The notes: a model not told the origin generated them from the sequence alone. 64,000 nt of DNA from Triplophysa rosa (GCF_024868665.1 NC_079912.1:13518948-13582947); one strand, 5' to 3'; shown: positions 1-13,132, numbered from the stretch's first letter. Numbers and translations are program-made.

Positions 1-139
1 ATGCAAGTCCATGGGTACTGCCATTGTTCGGTTACCAACATTCTTCAAAATATCTTTTGTGTTCTGCACAAGTCATACAAGTTTAAAATGACAAGAGGGC
101 GCGTAAATGCTGACAGAAATTTCATTTTGTTGTGAACAA
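1..139. mobile_element. Palindromic MITE family A, truncated copy at window edge
   Basis: Right half of a repeat recurring across the window (cores AACATTCTTCAAAATATCTT, GACAAGAGGG, AATTTTCATTTTTGGGTGAA). Divergent near its end. It lies in oxsr1 intron 2 beside exon 2. Confidence 0.75.
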
Positions 140-316
140 TTCCATTAAGAACATAAATGGGGTCATAACTGGAAACTCTGATTCGTGTTGAATTTATAGT
201 CAGGTTCAGTGCATACAGTACACAGATTTCTTCAATGAAATAACCCAAAATACAATAGCGGTTAACTAGAAAGTCAATTTATGGGCTGCTTGGTAATACT
301 GTGGTAATTTCCATAC

Positions 317-3300
317 CAGGAGCTCATCCATGCTGGTCTGACATTTTTCCAGATTGATGCGTTTGATTGCGACCTTCTCCTTCCTGGGCACACAGTAGGC
401 AGCCTGAACCACAGCTGTAGCTCCACTTCCTGTAACACAGTAAGAAGGTGTGTTAAACTCAAAGATCATCAGGACCTAAATGTGACAAAGCGCATAGCGA
501 AGAGGAGCCAGGCGGGACTCCAGTAGCAAAGCCGCTAAGACACTTAGCCACATTAAAAAGATGAAACATTTTAACGAGTATGTTGTGAATGTAGTTGACT
601 GAACCCTTAATTCAAACGAGTTAGGATAAAATTTGAAATTTTTAAGCTACAAAGCTTTTAGATGCAGTTTTCTTCCTTTAATTTGAGGCCTTGTTAGTCT
701 AACACAATAGTTTAACAGATTCTGCATGGTGCAGCATGCACTGTGCCCAACAAAGCAGCAAAGATTTTCCCTTGGTTCTGTTTTGGCAGGCGGTGTGTTA
801 CTGCATCACAGAAGCTCAGCAGTCTTACCCGAGTTATTTGTTTCTCTAAAACACAGTTTCAGACAGTCTAGAAAGATGATGTCAAACCCACAATGCTTAT
901 GCTTGTGTCTCTACTGGATTGAGTACGGAAGTCACAGGCTAAAGTCGAATGCAGCCATTACACCATTCATGCTATTGAGGGTCCTTGACAGATATTTATT
1001 CATACAAACTGTATTCAATCCACTTCTGTTGTATAAACAGGTCAATTTAAGAGTCACAGCAGTCATTCCCAAAGAAAATCCTCTCTGCCTGGAAAACTGT
1101 CAGAGATGAGTCTACAGCTCAAAGATAAATGAAAACTGTTACTGCAGCAATAGACGTTCATGCTCGAGGCCTATTAAAACCCTAACAGACTATAAGTCAA
1201 AGGATTTGCGCTATACTTGGCTTTCAACTTAGTTGCTGAGGTTAATCCTCAGAGTAGTTTAATGAGGTTCTGCTCAAGGCACCAGAAGATAAAACAGACA
1301 AGATACTTCTGAAGACACTTCGACTATTGACAACGCAAGGTTGTGCGCACTTCTTGAATAATAGAACACAGACACCATAGGGGCCCAGACCCTCGTAAAT
1401 TAGCGGGCACCTATGTTTCCACTGCGAGCTGAATATAAATGACATTGAGTGAGTATGAGGTAGAGGGAAATTTTTAATCATCTTTAATCATCTAGCCAAA
1501 CTCCATATGGCCTAATAATGGCCTAATAATAACAAAGTCCTCATTGTTTAGCATTGTGATTGCACCAGCAGGGCTCTGTGGATTATGAAGCAGAAAAAAA
1601 CTGGACAATTCCTATTTTTAATTAAAAACTACAGTGCTGAACAGCCTGACTGGATCGTGTCCAGTTACACTTATCAGAGGATTTAAAGCAGATGATAGGA
1701 AAGAAGGGCAAAAATATAGCTAAATGTCACTATTTAAATGAATAAAAACTTAACTTTTGTTTTAGAACAGACAACAATTTTGATTTGCCAGCATGCTTTG
1801 TTTAAGACACAACTTTCCTTTTAGATTTTAAAAAGTGGCACAAAAAGCCCCCCATAGTCTAAATCCCCTAAAACTTATCTTTGACCAACAAAATGGTTCG
1901 TTTTAAAGTATATAAAAATTCCACATTGACATATAAACAACATTAAAAATTCAATTTACAGTTTTCAGCTGTGGCAATCTGATCTGTAATATGACACAGC
2001 TCTCACTTTAGAAACCCAATATAACAAACGTGTACCATGACTGCAATTTCTTCTGCTACAGACTGGCCTGCGTTCAAAAATCTCCAGCGATAGAGGGATA
2101 ATGATCCACAGTATTACCCCCACTTTGTACAATAAGACTAACAAACCGATCTTGAATCCCAAGATTACCACCTAATATAATTAAGAAAATAACAGAAACC
2201 TCATCTCCAGGTGAAATGACAATTGCATGTGTCAACAGCAAAAAATATTCTTACAAACAAGTGATGGCTTGATTCAGTAAAGTATATTCAAGTTGAGTGT
2301 GCACTGTGCAGGGGATGAAGAGATCTAGAGAAAACCTCTAAAGGGTTATGGAGGAACAAGAGTATATAGAAAATTTCTGTTAAATCAGACTTAAGTCTAA
2401 ATAAAACTCCATTTTACTATATTTTGCAAACTATACAGTCTGTAAATCTAATCTACGCAAGTAATAAACTGTATTACATAACTGTGCAGATCAAAGAATC
2501 CAAATACCCTAAAGTGATGTGGGCTAAATATCAAATTGCGCAAAGTCTCACAGCTCTCATAGCCAACTTTTGTTCTCAATAAAAACATCAAATACACCAG
2601 ACAGGAGGAACTAATAACTACAGCTGCCTGGCAACCTGATAACAAACATCATTAAGTCATTAAATTTTATTATCTAAATATAATAACTGATAAATATAAT
2701 ATTGATAACCAACGAATAGCAAAGATATACATTCTTTCAATCACTCGGCAAATAAGTGTTTCAGGTTTGTCAAAGGATCAAACAGAACACATGGAAAAAC
2801 TGTATTAGGTCCATCACGGACCCATATGTTAATTTATGTGGCACAATTTATTTTTGTGAATGTCATTTCGTTCGTCCCTCATTGTGTCGTACATGTGTTT
2901 GCCAGCAACAGGATTTTATGGAGGCCTGTTTGGATTGCTGGTTTCTGATGTAATGATTCATTGAGGCAACTGAGTTACAACATTAGGACTAAAATAAAAT
3001 AAAGAACTAATAGTTGCATGTAGGTTACAGGTTTCAATCATATTACAAACATACACCTGGGCCAAAAACCTGACACAAGTACTAAACGTCGAAGTATGCA
3101 AATGAAAATCAATTAGCCATAACAGCACAAAGTGTGGGATTTGACTTCTTTGCGGTTGATGACTTGCTTGTCCTCCTTAAAACGAGCATATGAAACGGGT
3201 CCGAGTTTCCCTAGAGTGGCAAGAATGCACTTTGTCAGGCGTAGCACTCAGTGCTACCGTGAGCCAGCACGTTCTCTCACATCAGGAGCACTTTATTACA

Positions 3301-6300
3301 TTTCCTGGAAGTGAATTCTTCACACTATTCTGCTCTGAAACATGTCACACTCAGACCAAATCACTCACTGGCCATTACTTGTTTCTTCAGCCTTTGGCCG
3401 ACGGCCATCCGACATGGAAAATTAATTTCCAACCAGGATAAAAAGACTTATTTTATAATTAAATTTATAGCCACTCAACAGCATTATAGCGAATCAAAAA
3501 AGACTGATCGAATGGTGTGTGGTGTCCGGAAATGTAGTTTAACAGTCAAAATCAAATGTTTCCAGTACAGGCCAATAGAACTCGAGTGAAACCGAGCTCC
3601 ATGCTTTTCCATGGGTCTGACTCCGTCTGATGAAACTCTATGAGGTGGAAAGATCAGTTAGGATCGGTACAAAAACAAGACTCCGACTGCCCTGGGAAGT
3701 AACCAAAACAATGGTTCTGCTGAATAGGCTCCATGGGTTGTCCACACACAGTGAACATCCCAGCGGAGACAACTGACTGAAAAACCCATCTAGGACTTAT
3801 GATTTAATACAATACAGCTCTTGCTAAGACAACACTTTTTGTGTCATCAATAAAAACAAATCAAATCAGACAAACCCATCTGTGGCTCTGAGACTTTGAT
3901 TCATGATTTCAATAGACAAAGGATACCTTGAGTTCTTCAATTCAGAGAGTCCAGAGCTTCATACTCTCTCATAGGAGAGGAAACATTACTGCAGGTGGTG
4001 TTTTATTTTATTTTACAGCTAAATAGCTAATAAGACGTGAAAGAGAACTATGATCTGTACCTGTGCTGTTCGCTGTGCTGTTTGTGGGTGACGCACTCAT
4101 ATGTCAGAAGAAACATCCGAGAGTCAAATCGCTTGAAAGTAGGGCTGCAACAACTAGTCGATAAAATCGATAATGAAAATAGTTGTCAATGAATTTCATT
4201 ATCGATTAGTTGGTCGATTAGTAATTTTAGACGTGTCTCTCCGTGCAGCTCGAGGTGCGCAGTTTTAAAGTCAGACATGTATCTCCGTGCATGCGTCTCT
4301 CCATGCAGCACAAGTTGCGCAGTTTTAAAGTCAGACGTTGCGTCTCTCCATGCGGCACAAGTTGCGCAGTTTTAAAGTCAGACGTGTCTCTCCGTGCATG
4401 CGTCTCTCCATGAGGCACAAGTTGAGCAGTTTTAAAGTCAAACTGTAATTAAGTACACTTTTTGAGTATCTGTACTATACTTTAGTATATATTTTTCTGG
4501 ATACTGTTTACTGTACTTCACTACATTTGAATGACAAATATCTCACTTTTCATGCCACAAAAAAAAACATTTCCTTGGCCAACCGTCCCCTCCCTCCCAT
4601 GTTTGGGAGAGACTACTGTCGCCTGCTTCTAATATGACAAACCTGAATCAACTCATCAGCCTTAGGGTGTTAATTATGGAGACATCCACAACATTTTGAG
4701 AGAAGTCTAATGAGTTCAGTTGTGTATACTTTTCCCATCTCTGCTTTAGTTATAAGCAAAAGATCTAATACAACTTTTATCTGATTAATCAAAAAAATAA
4801 TCGCCCAACTAATCGATTATCAAAATAATCGTTAGTTGCAGCCCTACTTGAAAGTTTAAACAGGCACAACTTTAAATGGGCGTACCTTCAAAGCTCTACT
4901 GGGGCACAGGCCTCCCATTACTTGACACTTTTTTCTTGAAAGCCTGCTTTTGACCTATTCATCTAAATCTTCAATTATTAACGTAAACTGAATTTTATGT
5001 ATGATTGTATTTCCATTTTTTTTTGTCAAATACAAGATTTGAATTTGAAGTCAAGACTTTCTTCACAAACACCTAATTATGAATGGAGACTTCAAAGCGG
5101 CAGTGGCCATCGGGACGAGAAGCACAGCGCTGCGTGTCAAGTCTACCTCGAACGTCGGACGCGTACCTTATGCAGTACTAGGGATGCAACGATTATAGAT
5201 TTTGATGGTACGATTATAGTCTGAGGAATAATCACGGTTGCATGGTTATGACGATTATTATGCATACATTAATTTCTACATTTTTACTGGCCCTGACAAA
5301 AATGTTACTTGCCACAAAAAGTAATAAATAAATAATAATTAGGGATGCAAGGATATACCATTTTTTAAAGACCGAGTACGAGTAACAATATTTTTTTTCT
5401 GGTACTCACCGATACCGATACTTATAACCAATGCCTGTATAATGTACAATAATGTTAATAAACCAGTATCTTACTGGTACATTTTCTTTTTTTCTTTTGT
5501 TTTAGGTCTACTTAAATTTAAGTACTATTTTTTAATCAAGTTCTATTTTTTATGATAAGTAGCACAATTTTACTAGCACATTTACTTCAGTTTACTAAAG
5601 TAAACAATATACTCTGTGGTCAAATTATAAAAAATTTAAGGGGGGTGGTGCGGTACAATGTGAGTGTATTATAACTTGTTCAAGTCAACCGGACTTTTAT
5701 TTTGACGGGACGCCGCAAAGAGCGTTTGTTTAAGTCAACCGGACTTTTATTTTGACGGATCGCCGCAAATGGTGTTTGTTTGTGTGTTCGTGTCCTCGTG
5801 CAGTGAAACGCTGGCGCTGAAAGCTCCACAAGCACAATGTGTTCAGTACACGCAACCGCACCACTCTTTCACACACGGTAACGCAAAACAAGCAGAATAC
5901 ATATTTAAACAGTATCTGAATATTTCGTTAACGGTTACGTTAGCTGTTCAGCGCTAATTTCTTGTTAGGAAATGCCTGGATTCCTCGATTCCGTCCGCGT
6001 TTTCCACATTGCGGAAATCATAGGGCTCTATGTATGTCACGTGAGGTATCGGTCTTTGGTATCAGTGTGTCATTACGAGTACGAGTACATGAGCTTGGTA
6101 TCGGGCCGATACAGATACTGGTATCGGTGCATCCCTATTATTAGTTTGTTTTTTTACCTATGCAATCTTAACAAATAAGGTCATAATACCATAAAACTAT
6201 TAGCCTAACTCTAATAATAATAGTCAATCAGTTAGTAATAAAATTAGAACAAATGATCAAATATTGAGCAATAGCACAAAGAAATGTAATAAAGCAAACA

Positions 6301-9300
6301 CACAAATAAAATTAACAGTGCTTTTTAGGTGTTTCAGGTTGGTCAGACTGTGGTTATTAGGTACAGAAACTGAATAAAAGAGTCAAATGTGAAATAACAC
6401 TTCATAGTCTTCACAGTATACTGAAATATAGATCAAACCATATTAAAGTGATTAAAGTTGATCAGTCAGGAGCAGTGAGTCTGTTTTGTCTTCGTTTTTT
6501 GTTGTTTGATGAGCATTAAAACAGATATATTTATTATGCTGCTGTCCCTTTAAGAGATAGCGCGCACGGATCACATGCTTCCCCCCACTGTTTTCATTTA
6601 CAGCAAACTATAATGGATTTATCAACGTGATATAGAGCCTATTCTCTAAATAATAACATAAAATAAGTTAAATTGGTTCAACTTGCGTCAGGAGTAGACT
6701 TTGAATTTGAGCTTGCGCATACATAATGTACTCATCCTCTGAGCTGTCCACGACGCGACGCTTCTTGTCTGTTGTGCGACTCCGTTAACTTACATGCCGC
6801 TTTGTTTGTTTACATTGCACGGAAAGCCCAACTGTCACCGCTACAGCCTTGATTGTGAATGTACATGTAAGAATGGCTGTTTGGTCTCTCTGCCATAGTT
6901 ATAATCTAGTGTGTGTCGTGGCCTCCGTGTCTCTGATAGCACGGCTCTTTAAACTGGTGCACTGCTGGTGTTTTCATTTTGTGCAAGTTGCAACGTTTCC
7001 GTTCCGTGCAACAGAAACATGTGGTGTAACTGAGCCTTTACGATTAATTAACCGTGACGTTTTTAGGCGCGGTTGATAGTGAACCTCGGTAATCGCTGCA
7101 TCCCTATGCAGTACCTTATGCATGCGCGTCCTCGATCAGGTTCCAAATTTACTCCCGACACAGGATGGGCCACATTTAGTTTTTTTTTTCTTTATGAGTT
7201 AAAAACATATGGCTTTTAATCGTTAATCAATGAAAAGGTAGTGCGCGGCTGGTTGCTGCATTAACAGACTCGCGCAGACATGGATTTCTGCGCGCATACG
7301 GTTGATGTCCGGCTGCGATGCTTTTACAAGCATTAGTAAATTGCAGTTTGGTAAATGAATATACGGACAAAAATGATCAATGTTAAACTTAAACTTGAGA
7401 TTTATACGGGGGCCGCTCCATAACACCAGTAGCCGCTGAATAGATATTGTTATTGAATTATTGTCCAGCCCTAGGAGATTTATAAGGTGTTAAATAGTGG
7501 ATGTGAATGTGTGTCGCACTGCATGGACAGGCTGTTTATGACCCAGTGACTATATGGGTCTAATAGGTATATTGTTATGCAACAAAACTTCATGTTAAGT
7601 TTGCAGCGTTATATCGTATGTCAATATATAATTTTTAGATACAGGTGTATCGTCGATACATATCATTATCGTTTTATCGCCCAGCCTTAGCATAACTTTA
7701 AATGTCTATTTAGGCAAAAAAAAAATTAAGTGATAGTTCACCCAAAAACTCTGTCATTTACTCACCCTCTTATCATTTCAAACCTGTATGAAACAAAAAA
7801 CAAAAGAAGATATTTTGAAGAATGTTGTTAACCAGCGACGGTGACGGCATCACTTTGGTTTTGTGTCCACACAAAAGAAGTGACTCGATGCTGCCGCTGT
7901 TTGGTTACCAACATTCTTTCAAATATTTTCTTTTGTGTTCTGCAGAAGAAAGTCATACAGGTTTGAAATGACAAGAAGGTGAATAAATGATAACAGAATT
8001 TTCATTTTTGGGTGGCAGTTTGTAAGTAGAAAAGCAATGCACAAGGCTTTTCTCATTTCTGCAAAACACACAAAGCTGCCTCGAGTTTGCATGTAAAACT
8101 TCTGTTTACTTACTCCATGCTACACAGCGGACATTTATTCAAAGTGGCTTTCACAACACAGATTGAGCTCAACTCAACTAAAACGCTGGATGATTACAGA
8201 TTTCCAATCCCTGGATCACCTCTGCTCTGGATCCAACCTACTACCTTTGTTTTAGCAGCCAAAAGTGTCTTGACCAACTGGATTGCACAGCAGTTGACAA
8301 GAATCAAAAAATTGTCCATGATGCATCTTGGGAAGCCAAATTCAATTGCAATTAGACTTTGAAAAGGAAAAACGTTATTTAATATTTTAAGTCAGTGCAC
8401 CCCTAGATATTTCTTGAAATTGCTGGAAATAATGACCAAATAAGGCCTGGAACATTCTGCGCAACTAATTAAAAGTGAAGTAAAAGTTTAATTACTTCCC
8501 CAAAAGTCAAGCAAACACCAAGCATAAAATGTCCAAAGGTAAACACAGACTACGGTGGATCTATAATCATACTCGCCTCTAGTCTAAACTCCTGTTTTGG
8601 CATGTCACATCACATCACACTTGCCAGATTTCTAACAAAGAAGCAATTCTAGGTGCATGCTAGAGGTATAACCTATTCGCATAGAGGGGGACATACACAG
8701 AGTGCTTCCAGGAATTTTTAAGTTATATCTAAATCTTTCAAGGAAATAGATATTACTCTTTTCAATAACAGACTAGAAATTCTGGTGCTCTGAAACAAAG
8801 AGATGGTTAACAAAAACGCTTATACCCAATAAACGTACAGACTGATTATTAAAGTTAGGATCACAAAACAACTTGTGTGATTTCAACCAAGTTGAAACAA
8901 ATATGGAAATGATTTTATGACATGTTGAAATTAGCTTTTTTGCCCATGGGGACCTCAAATTTTGGTCCCCATGGTGATACGAGTCCCCATGTGTTGGTGT
9001 GCATTCAGGTTTAGGTCCCCACCGGGATATAAAAAAGTCACACACACACATGTCTGGTTTACTATCTCCGTGGGGACAGTCCATAGGCGTAATGTTTTTT
9101 ATACTGTACAAACTGTATATTCTATCCCCTATCCCTAACCCAACCCCTAAACCTGAAGATCATAGAAATCTTTTTGCATTTTTAGATTTAAAAAAAATAT
9201 TGTTCTGTACAATTTATAAGCTTTTTTGCCCATGGGGACCTCAATTTTGGTCCCCACGGTGACACGAGTCCCCATGTGGTGGTGTGCATTCAGGTTTAGG

Positions 9301-11475
9301 TCCCCACCGGGATATACAAACATGAACACGCACACGCACACGCGCACGCACACACTCTCTTTGTCTCTCACACAAAGTTCCTATTTTACTCATTCACTCA
9401 TATGAGACAAAAGCAAAGTAATTAAAATAAAAAAAAGATAGTTCACCCATATATAAAAATTCTGTCATGAAATTTGTTCCAAACCTATATAAACAAAGAT
9501 ATTTGGAAAAATGTTAGCAACTGGGGCACCATTGACTACCATAGTAGAAACAAATTATTGTATATTTTTACGTTTATACGTTTGGAACTACTTGAGGTTG
9601 AGTAATTCATGACAGAATTTTCATTTTTGGGTGGATTATCCCTTTAACTTTTGTCCTGAAAACACTGCAACTTACTGTGGCTATTTTTTACACTCGTATA
9701 AACTTGCATACTAAACATTTCAATCCTATTAAGAGCTCCTGAGGCATGTGTTTTACGACCCTTAAAACTGGTAAACCCTTGTTAAAACATGGAACAAGTA
9801 TAAAGTTGTGTCAGAAGCCTCCCTTCGGGGTCTAAAGCCCTGAAAAGAACTATGTAAGGTATCAGATGAGTTTTCCAGCACTCCTGCGACTGAGCACACA
9901 GCTAATCGCATGCTAAAACCCTGGGATGTAACAAGATTAAATCAACCAGTAACCAAAACAATACAGCTCTCAGAGAATGAAAGGAGAAACACATGGGACC
10001 AGATCATGCCAAAAAAGCAGATTTTTGATAACCTGTATAGCGCAGCTATATTGAATGGTTGTAAAAACCCACTCGCTGGACTCATGGATAATCAAAAAGT
10101 ACAGTGTATAATAAAGTTTATAGCCACACCAATGGGGCTGTGGGGAACTGTAAGGCAATGCACGGGGTAGATTTTAGGCAAAATGTGATTCTCGGCCGCG
10201 ACTCACGAACAGCGTTAACATTCTTAAAAAGTGTTCAGTGGAGGAAAATACCTCACATGGGTTTGAAACAACATGAGGGTGCACAAAGGACAAAATGATT
10301 CTAATAACCAGATGAACTCATAACTCAAGTCTGCAGCACACAAATTTGCAAACACGTAGTCCCGCCCCAAACTAAAGCTATTGGCAGAGAGCCTTCTTAA
10401 CATTTTCCCATTGGCTAACAAGCACAGGTTTTTTTGGTGTATCTGATTGGAAATGCTAAGGTTGACCTCTGCTTTAATGAAATGTGTGCTGGTTTATGAC
10501 AACACACACTGGAGCCTGTATGGGTTTTAGCGCCTCACAATGAAAAAGGGGGTTTGCACAGGTGTGATATGAGTCTGTTCTAAAATAAGCAAACTATGCT
10601 CATGTTCTAAACCTAAGATCATCTGTGAACTAAAGATATGAACTAATGCTGTAAAAGGGGGTGGTACTTTCATAATACGAGGTTTTTAAAGATACAGTAC
10701 TTATCAAAACATATGTCATCTCTCTCGGATTTCCGTATGTTTTGTATTTGGCTCTTTACACTTTAACTGTTTAAGAAATAAGATCAACAACACACTTCTA
10801 ATCAATTTTAAAGAAAAGAAAAGAGTAACTTACGTTACTGAAAGGGAGCGTTACTGCACGTGTTCAGGCTTATCAGTAAAATGAGGCGTTGTCGTGTAAT
10901 GTAATTGAGCTGTATGGTTTTGACAACTGTCTTAAAATGTTACGCATTTACCCAACCTTGTCAGTCAACTACGCACATGTGTGCTTTGAAACTTTATTAT
11001 ACACATTCCACAAAGGGGGAGAAATGGTTAACCGCCTAGAAAGAAGTTTAAATTGGCATACGTGACAAGTTTGACAACTCGAGTGGAGATTATGAGTACT
11101 TCGCAAACACCTATTTAACTCATTTGAAAGGTTAAACATCAAAGTCCCGAGCGTTACTTTTTCCTGAGCTTGAAGTCCACTTACGTTACCATGCGCTCGT
11201 TATAAAAATTGCTGATATGTTCAACGCATGAACACGTACAGGCTGCCCGTGTTCACATACACCAACATTTTAACGCTTCTAAACACACAAAGCCCACATA
11301 TACCGCGCACAGCTCGTTTCAAGCTATATTTGCTACTCAAGTACACACGTTTCTAAAAGCATACAGTGCCACACATTTCTTACAATTATATCAAGCAACA
11401 CTTACCGATTACCTCCTGCAGCTCATAGTCATCTTTGTTGATGGACCATGGTTGAGAGCTCAGGTCCTCCGACAT
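317..11475 (-). CDS. oxsr1: oxsr1, serine/threonine kinase OXSR1 (OSR1), 5' part only (coding exons 1-2)
   Basis: Oxidative-stress-responsive kinase 1 is a STE20-type kinase that WNK kinases activate and that phosphorylates SLC12 cation-chloride cotransporters. Exon 1 (11475 to 11406, 70 nt) encodes 23 residues beginning [20 protein letters not shown], the family's conserved start, and ends at CG|GTAAG. Exon 2 (429 to 317, 113 nt) starts after TTACAG and completes the split Gly codon. It gives the glycine-rich loop [13 protein letters not shown] and the VAIK lysine region [21 protein letters not shown] is reached before the donor CTG|GTATGG. Phases match exactly (23 codons plus 1 nt, then 2 nt plus 37 codons). 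The remaining kinase domain and C-terminal PF2 domain lie beyond the left edge. Whether this is the fish a or b paralogue cannot be told. The 11-kb first intron carries many transposons. Confidence 0.95.
4140..4846. mobile_element. Non-autonomous hAT-type element with internal minisatellite
   Basis: Terminal inverted repeats TAGGGCTGCAAC / GTTGCAGCCCTA bound a 707-bp element flanked by a perfect 8-bp target duplication CTTGAAAG (4132-4139, 4847-4854). Subterminal sequences (AATCGATTA-type) are also inverted. There is no transposase frame. Inside is a four-unit tandem repeat listed separately. An 8-bp duplication and such ends are typical of hAT transposons. Confidence 0.85.
4229..4440. repeat. 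Four-unit minisatellite inside the hAT element
   Basis: Units of about 47-61 bp, each ending GCGCAGTTTTAAAGTCAGAC or a variant and containing one or two CGTCTCTCC(G/A)TGC blocks. Unit length varies by loss or gain of one block. Confidence 0.8.
5179..7106. mobile_element. hAT-type element (outer), 1.9 kb, carrying a nested element
   Basis: Ends TAGGGATGCAACGATTATAG and GGTAATCGCTGCATCCCTA, flanked by a perfect 8-bp duplication TGCAGTAC (5171-5178, 7107-7114). It has no intact transposase. A second element with related ends sits inside at 5340-6137, adding to its length. Confidence 0.8.
5340..6137. mobile_element. Nested hAT-type element inside 5179-7106
   Basis: Ends TAGGGATGCAAGGATATACC and ATCGGTGCATCCCTA. 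It contains a two-copy direct repeat of about 50 bp (5681-5782, AAGTCAACCGGACTTTTATT) and a block (about 5455-6030) that is similar to 53205-53640. The 8-bp duplication is not clear in the AT-rich flanks. Confidence 0.7.
7729..8016. mobile_element. Palindromic MITE family A copy
   Basis: Starts AGTGATAGTTCACCC and ends ATTTTCATTTTTGGGTGG. Its two halves are imperfect reverse complements (AAGAATGTTG... / ...CAACATTCTT). Confidence 0.8.
8934..9345. repeat. Tandem GGGGAC-rich repeat, about 1.4 units of 284 bp
   Basis: The block GCCCATGGGGACCTCAA... to ...GTCCCCACCGGGATATA occurs at 8940-9030 and again at 9229-9316, both orientation-identical. The spacer contains CCCTAACCCAACCCCTAAAC and a transposon-like AT-rich segment. 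The second unit runs into a CA/CG dinucleotide tract (9330-9352). Confidence 0.75.
9436..9647. mobile_element. Palindromic MITE, subfamily B
   Basis: Ends GATAGTTCACCC / GGGTGGATTATCCCTTTAA. The interior (GATATTTGG..ATGTTAGCAACTGG, GGGGCACC, CCATAGTAG) differs from family A and matches 62041-62610. Confidence 0.75.
10361..10420. promoter_or_regulatory. GC box with two CCAAT motifs inside oxsr1 intron 1
   Basis: A short non-repeat segment holds CCCGCCCC followed by two inverted CCAAT boxes (CTATTGGC and CCATTGGCT) about 30 nt apart, a spacing typical of NF-Y promoters. It could be an internal promoter or enhancer of oxsr1. No first exon could be assigned downstream, so this remains a motif cluster only. 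Confidence 0.2.
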
Positions 11476-11657
11476 GTCTTAGGATTGCGTACCTTTATGT
11501 ATATCCTACCGAATCCAAAGACTAGAGTTTGGTGCTTACAGTAAACAAATTATGAATGTTATTCCAACCCGCAAGACAGTAACATTCCACCTTCACTCGG
11601 CGACTATCTTCAACAGCCTTTTCTATCATTCCCAAAGTTTGCCACCAGTGCCAGAAA

Positions 11658-11714
11658 GCCCCGCCCACCGCATTCCTGTACAGCACGCGAACGGTCGCGA
11701 TAAGCGGCCATCTT
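11658..11714 (-). promoter_or_regulatory. oxsr1 core promoter region: GC box and YY1-like motif
   Basis: About 180-240 nt upstream of the oxsr1 start codon, the minus strand carries AAGATGGCCGC (11714-11704), close to the YY1 consensus found near transcription starts of TATA-less housekeeping genes. A GC box GGGCGGGGC follows at 11666-11658. The surroundings (11640-11720) are locally CpG-rich (CGCGACCGTTCGCG) in an otherwise AT-rich stretch, and there is no TATA box. Transcription probably starts near 11715-11720. This is inferred from motifs only. Confidence 0.45.
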
Positions 11715-11720
11715 GGGTGT

Positions 11721-13115
11721 GTAATTATCTTAAAAACATGCTGCGTTTTCTCCAAAATACTGTATTTACTTATTATTTTTTGTAGAATAACATATGGAAA
11801 TTTAGTATTCGTTACTATTAGTGTTAAAAACAACCACATCAAATAATTAAAATGACAGATTTTGATGTGGATATACGACACAGGTGAATCCATATCGAGT
11901 GCAATATTAGATAGCAACAATATACTATTACAAACATATTTATATTAAAGAGTAGTATACTAGTACATTGTAATAAACCGTTTTCACATCACATTGGGAT
12001 ATTTGAGTTCATGTAATAAATAACGCAGGTTGATTATGCTGCCTTCTTGTGGAATGAACAGTACATTACAAATAGTATTTCTCATGCTTTTTGCTTGATC
12101 AATGGTCACTGCCAAAGTTCCTTACGTCACTACTAGGCTATGAAGTGCAAACGTATTGTTCATAGTATCACTAATTAAAAACAAATTGCTGAAAATGTGT
12201 GAAAATTTGCAAATATTGCAAAGATGCATAGAATGTATGCTGTAAATAACATGATCTTTACACAAAATGTTTACAAACACAGAAAAATACGAGACAAATA
12301 TAGACATTTTAAAGGTAGGAGACTTGTTCCTTTAATTTACAGTTACCCAACGCCTACAGAAGTTTTGAAAATGAAAAAATGTGAAAATATTTTATTTGCG
12401 AACACATCTTCTCTTTGTTGCTCTAATCAACTTCACTGCTTTGACAGATACATTTGCATGTATTAACACATTAACGACAAAGGCAGTAGATAAATTCTTT
12501 AAAATGGATTTAATACTAAAAAAAAGTTCATACATTCATACATTAGATTACAGGAAATCATCGCCTCTGACATATCAAAAGCCACTATCTACTTGGTGCC
12601 GAAGAAATTGTGCTGACCGGGGGAAATCAGATATTAAAAATGTTAAAAGTTAGAACCATGTTTTAGAAGTTAAAATGATTATGTAACCAATATAAGACAT
12701 TCAGTAATGCTAAATCAAATTAAATATATTTGGCAATAATGTATATACTATAATATAGCAATATTTTATAACACAAAACATTCCCGGTGTGAAAGACAGA
12801 TTGAACACAACATTACAGAAAACAACATTTTGCATTTTAAAGAGAACATGCTGATTATGTACAGTATATTCAGTTTACACATGTAAAATACTCAAGAAAA
12901 AAACATTTGGCATGCACATTTTTTAACAAAAGACAATGCAAGTTTGCACATTGCAAAAAAAAACTGTTATTACAGCTTCAAAACATAGAATACTGTACAA
13001 GGACAACTGAATAAAACTGAATGAGTAAGCATGTCTCCAAACAGCCCCATTCTCAGGGATCTGCTCTGGGAGAGATTGAGAGACCTTTTAAATAGGGTAA
13101 AAACACCTTTTGTAA
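11721..13115. other. oxsr1-myd88 intergenic region (and possible distal myd88 3' UTR)
   Basis: AT-rich, non-repetitive sequence between the oxsr1 promoter and the first good myd88 polyadenylation signal. Open frames are short and resemble no protein I know. If myd88 uses distal poly(A) sites, part of this is its 3' UTR. ATTAAA-like hexamers occur on the minus strand, for example near 12515. Confidence 0.5.
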
Positions 13116-13132
13116 ATACCATAAAAAGTACC

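Larger units (their letters stand above)
430..11405. other. oxsr1 intron 1 (11 kb), mainly unrecognised sequence and transposon remnants
   Basis: No coding exon was recognised here on either strand. Identifiable content: hAT-type elements at 4140-7106, an older transposon end near 7455-7690, palindromic MITEs at 7729-8016 and 9436-9647, and a tandemly repeated GGGGAC-rich unit at 8934-9345. The stretches 480-4130 and 9650-11400 are mostly AT-rich sequence with no recognisable gene or repeat apart from the GC/CCAAT cluster listed separately. Confidence 0.7.

Noticed and set aside
4227..4418. 63-codon frame with repeated peptide [15 protein letters not shown]
   Set aside because: A translation artefact of the minisatellite inside the hAT element.
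4229..4440. Regularly spaced repeats considered as a CRISPR array
   Set aside because: Units are contiguous tandem copies without unique spacers, inside a transposon in a vertebrate genome.
7455..7690. Isolated transposon right ends (TTGTCCAGCCCTA, ATCGCCCAGCCTTA)
   Set aside because: No matching left ends or target duplications could be placed, so no element was called.
11522..11920. 132-codon minus-strand open frame upstream of oxsr1
   Set aside because: It lies in the oxsr1 promoter/upstream region, has no family resemblance and is not in frame with the oxsr1 start.
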